Source: Collinsella sp.
Lineage (GTDB): Bacteria; Actinomycetota; Coriobacteriia; Coriobacteriales; Coriobacteriaceae
Direction: 5' to 3'
NCBI GenBank assembly: GCA_019425015.1
Contig: JAHYYJ010000008.1
Location: 1,889-65,888 of the forward strand
DNA length: 64,000 bases
This document shows positions 60,273 through 64,000 of the stretch, piece by piece; position 1 is the first letter of the stretch; each line of letters begins with the position of its first letter. Position numbers and translations under genes: made by a program. The notes under the pieces are model-generated. The model did no database searches. It was not told the DNA's origin and saw only the letters and a program-made list of their open reading frames with translations.

Positions 60273-61211
60273 CTATGCCGAGGCCTTGGCCTTGCGGCGC
60301 TTGCGGACCGCGTGGATCACGATGTCCAGCAGCAACAGCGCAATGGCCACAACCACGATGAGCACGGCAAACTCGCGCTTGCCCCAGTGGCGGCCGGCCA
60401 GCGACTTTTGCTTGTCAACGTCCTTTTTGTTGTACTTGGTTCGCACGCAATGCACCAGCAGGCGGTGGTCGTTCACGCCGTAGGGCGTGCAGGTGACGAG
60501 CGTCACCTTGTCGGCGCCGGGCTCGATAGTCAGCGACTCCATCTCCTCGGGCAGTACCACCTCGGAGTCCACCATCTTGTAGGCAAGCGTCTTGTTCATG
60601 GTGTGCAGCAGCACCAGGTCGCCGGGCTCCAGCGAGTGGATGTCGTCGAACATGCTCAGGTTGCGCATACCCGAGTGCGCGGTGAGCACGCAATGCGTCG
60701 AGGTGCCGCCCACCGGCAGGCTCGTGCCCTCCAAGTGGCCGACACCCGCCATGAGGACCTCCTCGCTCGTGCCATGGTAGATGGGCATGCTCACGTCGAT
60801 GGAGGGGATCTCGACCCAGCTCATCATGGGGTCGCGGTCAAAGATGAGCTGCTGGGCGTAGGGCTCGATCTGGTCGGCGGGAAGCTCGGTGGCCTCGCCG
60901 GCAAGTTGCTCGTTATAGGAGCGCGCCTGGAGCAGGATGCGCTCGCGCTCCTCGGCAGACAGCGCGTCCACGGTGCTGGACACGGTGCTGATCTGGTTGA
61001 ACACGCCCGAGGCCTCGAGCCGGTCCAAGATCCACGGCCAAGTCATAAGGCCCACGCCGATAAGGATGATGACGATGGTGATGAGCCGGTCGGCCCAGCG
61101 CGGCAGCCGCTTGCGACGGCGCTTGGGCTTTGGTTGAGGTTTGGGCTGAGGGCTTGAGCCGCCGTTGTCCGCAGCGTTATTGCTCTTCATATGTTTGGCG
61201 CCCTGCACCAT
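60273..61211 (-). CDS. Class C sortase (pilus-assembling)
   Basis: The product is 312 aa from the ATG at 61211 (GAGGAG upstream). An N-terminal Lys/Pro-rich cytoplasmic stretch, a membrane helix (about residues 41-62), the catalytic sortase domain and a second C-terminal helix (about 280-302, followed by VRKRRKAKASA) give the class C layout. Catalytic residues: His in VLTAHSGMR, Cys in VTLVTCTPYGVNDHRLLV, and the Arg in the same segment. The lid-like DRDPMMSWVEIP region carries an Asp-Pro pair. It polymerises LPXTG pilins covalently. It lies downstream of the pilin gene at 61753 in the same direction. Confidence 0.93.
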   Translation of the reverse strand: MVQGAKHMKSNNAADNGGSSPQPKPQPKPKRRRKRLPRWADRLITIVIILIGVGLMTWPWILDRLEASGVFNQISTVSSTVDALSAEERERILLQARSYNEQLAGEATELPADQIEPYAQQLIFDRDPMMSWVEIPSIDVSMPIYHGTSEEVLMAGVGHLEGTSLPVGGTSTHCVLTAHSGMRNLSMFDDIHSLEPGDLVLLHTMNKTLAYKMVDSEVVLPEEMESLTIEPGADKVTLVTCTPYGVNDHRLLVHCVRTKYNKKDVDKQKSLAGRHWGKREFAVLIVVVAIALLLLDIVIHAVRKRRKAKASA

Positions 61212-61752
61212 CGCCGGTCACTCCTCTACAGCTCAGGTTGTCTAAACAAATAATAGCCGAATCGCGAGCTTCCGCGCCGGACAACACAGCTAGACAGCAT
61301 TGTGCGGCGCGAGCATAGGCCAGCATTTGCGTTTTCAAAATGTCCCGGATCGGCGGGGCGATTCGGGATACAATGTCAACAGAAAACGACGCACCCCGCG
61401 TAAGTACTTAGGAGCGCGGGCAGCCTAGTTTTCAGCTTTAGTTAAATGCCCGGGATCCGACCCCCGGGCATTCTTATTTGCGCTTGCGGCGCAAATGCCT
61501 TCTACCGTCCGCACCGCGCGTGCGCCTACGGACCTTAATCCGAACCTCATACGAGTCAAGAAACGCGATGACGAACGTACCCGCATCGGACGGTGGAGGC
61601 TGGCTGCGTTATCCCAAAAAACGGGGCAGAATCCAGTGCGGAGTCTGCCCCGAAAAGAAAATGACAAAGCAAGAACGTGGATGGACGAGAAAAGTGTCCG
61701 CAAGTCTCATGGCCATCACATCCCACCTGCCAAAGGGATGGGTGAGCGAGCG
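61212..61752. other. 541-bp region between pilin and sortase genes
   Basis: This holds the pilin terminator (61614-61652) and another hairpin AATGCCCGGG/CCCGGGCATT (61445-61472). An ATTTGCGC/GCGCAAAT stem follows at 61477-61497, and the sortase leader completes the region. No gene is supported. The terminator means sortase expression needs read-through or its own promoter. Confidence 0.5.
61614..61652 (-). terminator. Terminator of the pilin gene
   Basis: On the minus strand, CGGGGCAGA pairs perfectly with TCTGCCCCG and is followed by TTTTTTGGG, 100 bp past the pilin stop. Confidence 0.87.
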
Positions 61753-63414
61753 TTACTCCTGCTCGGACTCCTCAGCCTGCTTACGGCTGCGGATGAGATG
61801 AGCCACGCCGATGCACAGCACCGCGCCACCAGCGATCCAAGTGAACGTCACGCCGTTAAGGCCGGTGAGCGGGAGGCCGGAACCCTGCTTGTTTTTGACG
61901 ATCAAGGCAGCAGTACCGTTGTCCGTGTTAGTCGTGTCAACCTCGACCAAATTGGAACCCCTGGTGCTCGTCTTGACCGTAATCTTGTTTTCTCCCTCTC
62001 CCTCTGCTTGGTTGAATCCAATGGCTTTGATGGTGAAGGTGAACTCGGGGATGGTGTTATAGCCGGCGAGCGTATGGGTCTCCTTGACGGTGTAGGTGCC
62101 GGCATCGAGGCCCTTGACGTTAATCTCGCCGGAGTCGGTGGTCGTGAACTCATAAGCCTCAGTACCGAGGGAGCCATTCTCCTGGACATACATGTCCTTG
62201 GATGCAATATCGTCGGGATCAGTGGCACGGATGGTGAACTTTACGCCCTTAAGTATCTTATTCTCATCCGTCGCGTCCTTCTTGACGAGCTTGAGCGCAT
62301 AGGTGTAGTCGCGCACGGTGTCGGGCACAGACTCACCCCGGGAATCGTGGCCAGGGTTGTTGGAGTAGATGAGCTTGACGGTGTTGGAGTTGCCCGTGCC
62401 ACCGACAACGACATGCTGGGACTTATTCGGGTCGAGCTTGGCGCTGTACGTGACAACGACCCTTGTATGCTCGCCGACAGTGACGCCGGCCGCCGTGGCG
62501 GCAGCCTTAAGATCGTCAAACTTTACGCTCAAGACCGTTCTGCCATTTGAATCGGGATCAGACACGGTCACAGAAGTAGGCGTGATCTGAGTCTCACCAA
62601 TCACGGCCTTGACAGTGGACTTATCAACAGTCAAACCGGCAGACAGCTCATCGTGGAACTCATAATAGTAGGTGCTGAACGTGTCGACATTGCTTGCAAC
62701 CGTGCCGGTCAGCTTGTACTGAACGGTCTGACCCATCTGGGAGTCCGCCTTGTACTTCCAGTCGTTGTCCGCACCATCGTCCTTGACCTGCTTCGTCACG
62801 GTCGGGATGCTCGTCTTCTCGGTAACGACCACTGCGTTGCCGCCCACGACTGCAAAGATCGGCGAGGTACCGGTCTGCTTCTCATTCGCACTGAGCGAGT
62901 CGGTATCGGTCATGAACAGGTAGTAGCCAGCGCTCGTAGTGGTGAAAGCGCGACCGGCGGCAAAGGAATCGCCCGTAGCGGTAACACTCTTCTCTACAGC
63001 CAAGGCAATCTTGTTAAGGATGCTGCTCTGCGGCAGACTCGTGGTATCAGTGGTATCAGTGATCTTGGAAAGGTAGTCGGCAACGTCAGAAGCGGTCGAG
63101 TCTAAGGTAATCCCTGGGGCATTATTATCAACAAGCACCTTCAGGACCGCAGTCTCTGCGTCATCACTCGCCCACTCAATGTTGGACGCAACCTTACCGG
63201 ACTTTCCGTCAATAACGTCAGCCTTAAAAATCTGATACGCCTTGAACGAAGTGGAGTCATTGTCCACGGACTTGTTAATCGTGAGCGAATAGCTGGGGGC
63301 AGCACCCTCCGCAGCAAACGCCATCGTGACTGTCGCCATCACGCCGCCGAAGCTCAGGGCTGCGGTGAGGCCGGCGGTTACTGCCAGGCGTGCGATGTTC
63401 TTGGTTGTTTTCAT
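61753..63414 (-). CDS. LPXTG-anchored pilin, SpaA-type isopeptide-forming major pilin
   Basis: The product is 553 aa. A signal peptide (MKTTKNIARLAVTAGLTAAL, cleavage near AFA-AEG) precedes an N-terminal pilin domain (YSLTINKSVDNDSTSFKAYQ). A central region contains the fimbrial isopeptide backbone domain (YKLTGTVASNVDTFSTYYYE; VVTYSAKLDPN). A C-terminal SpaA/Cna-B-like domain follows (YALKLVKKDATDENKILKGV; YTVKETHTLAGYNTIPEF). The cell-wall sorting signal is LPLTG, followed by a hydrophobic helix and RSRKQ. Lys and Glu residues in these contexts can form isopeptide bonds. It is the likely substrate of the sortase at 60273. AGAGGTCCC lies upstream of the ATG. Confidence 0.92.
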   Translation of the reverse strand: MKTTKNIARLAVTAGLTAALSFGGVMATVTMAFAAEGAAPSYSLTINKSVDNDSTSFKAYQIFKADVIDGKSGKVASNIEWASDDAETAVLKVLVDNNAPGITLDSTASDVADYLSKITDTTDTTSLPQSSILNKIALAVEKSVTATGDSFAAGRAFTTTSAGYYLFMTDTDSLSANEKQTGTSPIFAVVGGNAVVVTEKTSIPTVTKQVKDDGADNDWKYKADSQMGQTVQYKLTGTVASNVDTFSTYYYEFHDELSAGLTVDKSTVKAVIGETQITPTSVTVSDPDSNGRTVLSVKFDDLKAAATAAGVTVGEHTRVVVTYSAKLDPNKSQHVVVGGTGNSNTVKLIYSNNPGHDSRGESVPDTVRDYTYALKLVKKDATDENKILKGVKFTIRATDPDDIASKDMYVQENGSLGTEAYEFTTTDSGEINVKGLDAGTYTVKETHTLAGYNTIPEFTFTIKAIGFNQAEGEGENKITVKTSTRGSNLVEVDTTNTDNGTAALIVKNKQGSGLPLTGLNGVTFTWIAGGAVLCIGVAHLIRSRKQAEESEQE

Positions 63415-63532
63415 GTTGGGACCTCTTTCTTGGAGGTTGCTTTAATTCTCGTCATCACCAAAAGTCAGCAGGCTCATTTCCCTGCGCTCTAATCGCTACG
63501 GAGGTAGTACGCCACTGAGCAAGGGGGGGCAA

Positions 63533-64000
63533 TTATTTATCATGGCGACCTCCTCCCCGCTTGATGACGAGCGCGACGACAATAGCCACTACTCCGATGA
63601 CGGCCAAAGCCGTTACCAACACCAACGTTCTATCTCCCGTCGAGGGCATAAAGCCTCGACTCACTTCGTTACTTGGGGTGTTAAGCACCGACAACTCGAC
63701 TAAACCCTTCCCGGCATCGGCGGCATCAACTCGCAGAGGGCTTTCGGCCGATACGGTCACCTTAGGCTTGGCGGCCGCCACCTGGTCGACATCCAGGCCC
63801 TCGGCCTTGACCGTCACGCAGCACGTGCCCTCAAAGGCGGTGTAGCCCTTGGGCGCCTTGAGCTCGCGGACCTCCAGCTTGCCCGAGTCCACGCCCGAGA
63901 CGGTCACGCGGCCGTCCTCGCCCGTGGTGACGGTGGCCTTGCCCTCCGCATCCCACGTGCCATCGGCCGCTAGCGTGCGGCCGCGGTCGTCGGCGATGCT
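63533..64000 (-). CDS. 3' end of a second LPXTG-type SpaA surface/pilus protein (partial)
   Basis: The reading frame is open from the window edge. The visible 155 codons encode the end of a SpaA-like prealbumin fold (GKATVTTGEDGRVTVSGVDS, then GKLEVRELKAPKGYTAFEGT), where the E-box-like ELKAPKGY is typical. A Pro/Val-rich spacer follows, then the sorting signal MPSTGD, a hydrophobic helix (LVLVTALAVIGVVAIVVALV) and the basic tail KRGGGRHDK. It is probably the minor or tip pilin, the first gene of the pilus locus, 118 bp upstream of the major pilin. The N-terminus is outside the window. Confidence 0.88.
   Translation of the reverse strand, partial: SIADDRGRTLAADGTWDAEGKATVTTGEDGRVTVSGVDSGKLEVRELKAPKGYTAFEGTCCVTVKAEGLDVDQVAAAKPKVTVSAESPLRVDAADAGKGLVELSVLNTPSNEVSRGFMPSTGDRTLVLVTALAVIGVVAIVVALVIKRGGGRHDK

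Overview
The window looks like the chromosome of a Coriobacteriia gut actinobacterium, most likely Collinsella or a close relative. The basis is the GC-rich coding sequence and the gene content: a MurT-GatD fusion, class III glutamine synthetase, a GatCAB operon, two glycerol dehydrogenases, and a sortase/SpaA-type pilin locus. This assignment comes from protein recognition only; no search was run.

Layout. (1) 1-6140 is the integrase end of an integrative element inserted at the 3' end of guaA. It carries a truncated TrlF-like ATPase, a small partner gene, a DUF262/DUF1524 (GmrSD-like) protein, a mobilisation-type protein, a tyrosine integrase, an excisionase-like protein, a divergent repressor with three CGTAC-N5-CGTAC operators, and a repeat-rich attachment region. 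(2) 6140-16350 is core metabolism: guaA, asparaginase, ychF, a four-cluster ferredoxin-like protein and three iron-containing/GldA-type alcohol dehydrogenases. (3) 16851-21193 holds two TPR-like hypothetical proteins and a single-chain MurT-GatD lipid II amidotransferase, followed by tRNA-Glu. (4) 21819-32272 holds class III glutamine synthetase and a methionine-synthase locus (metF, activation-domain protein, metH). A C5-methyltransferase/restriction pair is inserted inside that locus, and a DUF711 protein follows. (5) 32291-41016 holds a methyltransferase, YhbY, a 999-aa ATPase/BTAD regulator, and a nested insertion: an IS21-family element inside an IS256-family (IS1249-like) element, each with its own target duplication. 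(6) 41112-46020 holds amino-sugar genes (nagB, an EIIA-Glc-type PTS protein, glmM), rplM-rpsI and a patatin-like hydrolase. (7) 46021-47149 is a repeat-dense stretch next to tmRNA. (8) 47389-56126 holds a hypothetical gene, a toxin-antitoxin pair with a frameshifted PIN toxin, a heavy-metal P-type ATPase with a DUF6110-like partner, and a heterodimeric ABC exporter divergent from an AraC regulator. (9) 56446-59947 is gatCAB. (10) 60273-64000 is a pilus locus: class C sortase, LPXTG major pilin and the 3' end of a second LPXTG protein.

Functional links visible in the sequence: MetH ends after its cobalamin domain, and the gene overlapping metF supplies the missing reactivation domain in trans. 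GlmM, NagB and the EIIA protein form an amino-sugar and carbohydrate group. Sortase C and the LPXTG pilins form a pilus assembly set. Intergenic regions carry several distinct families of short inverted repeats (palindromes around a GGG-CAG core, AGTCAATTTGGGA elements, two MITE-like elements with arms over 40 bp, and 144-bp structured direct repeats). These are the least explained feature of the window.
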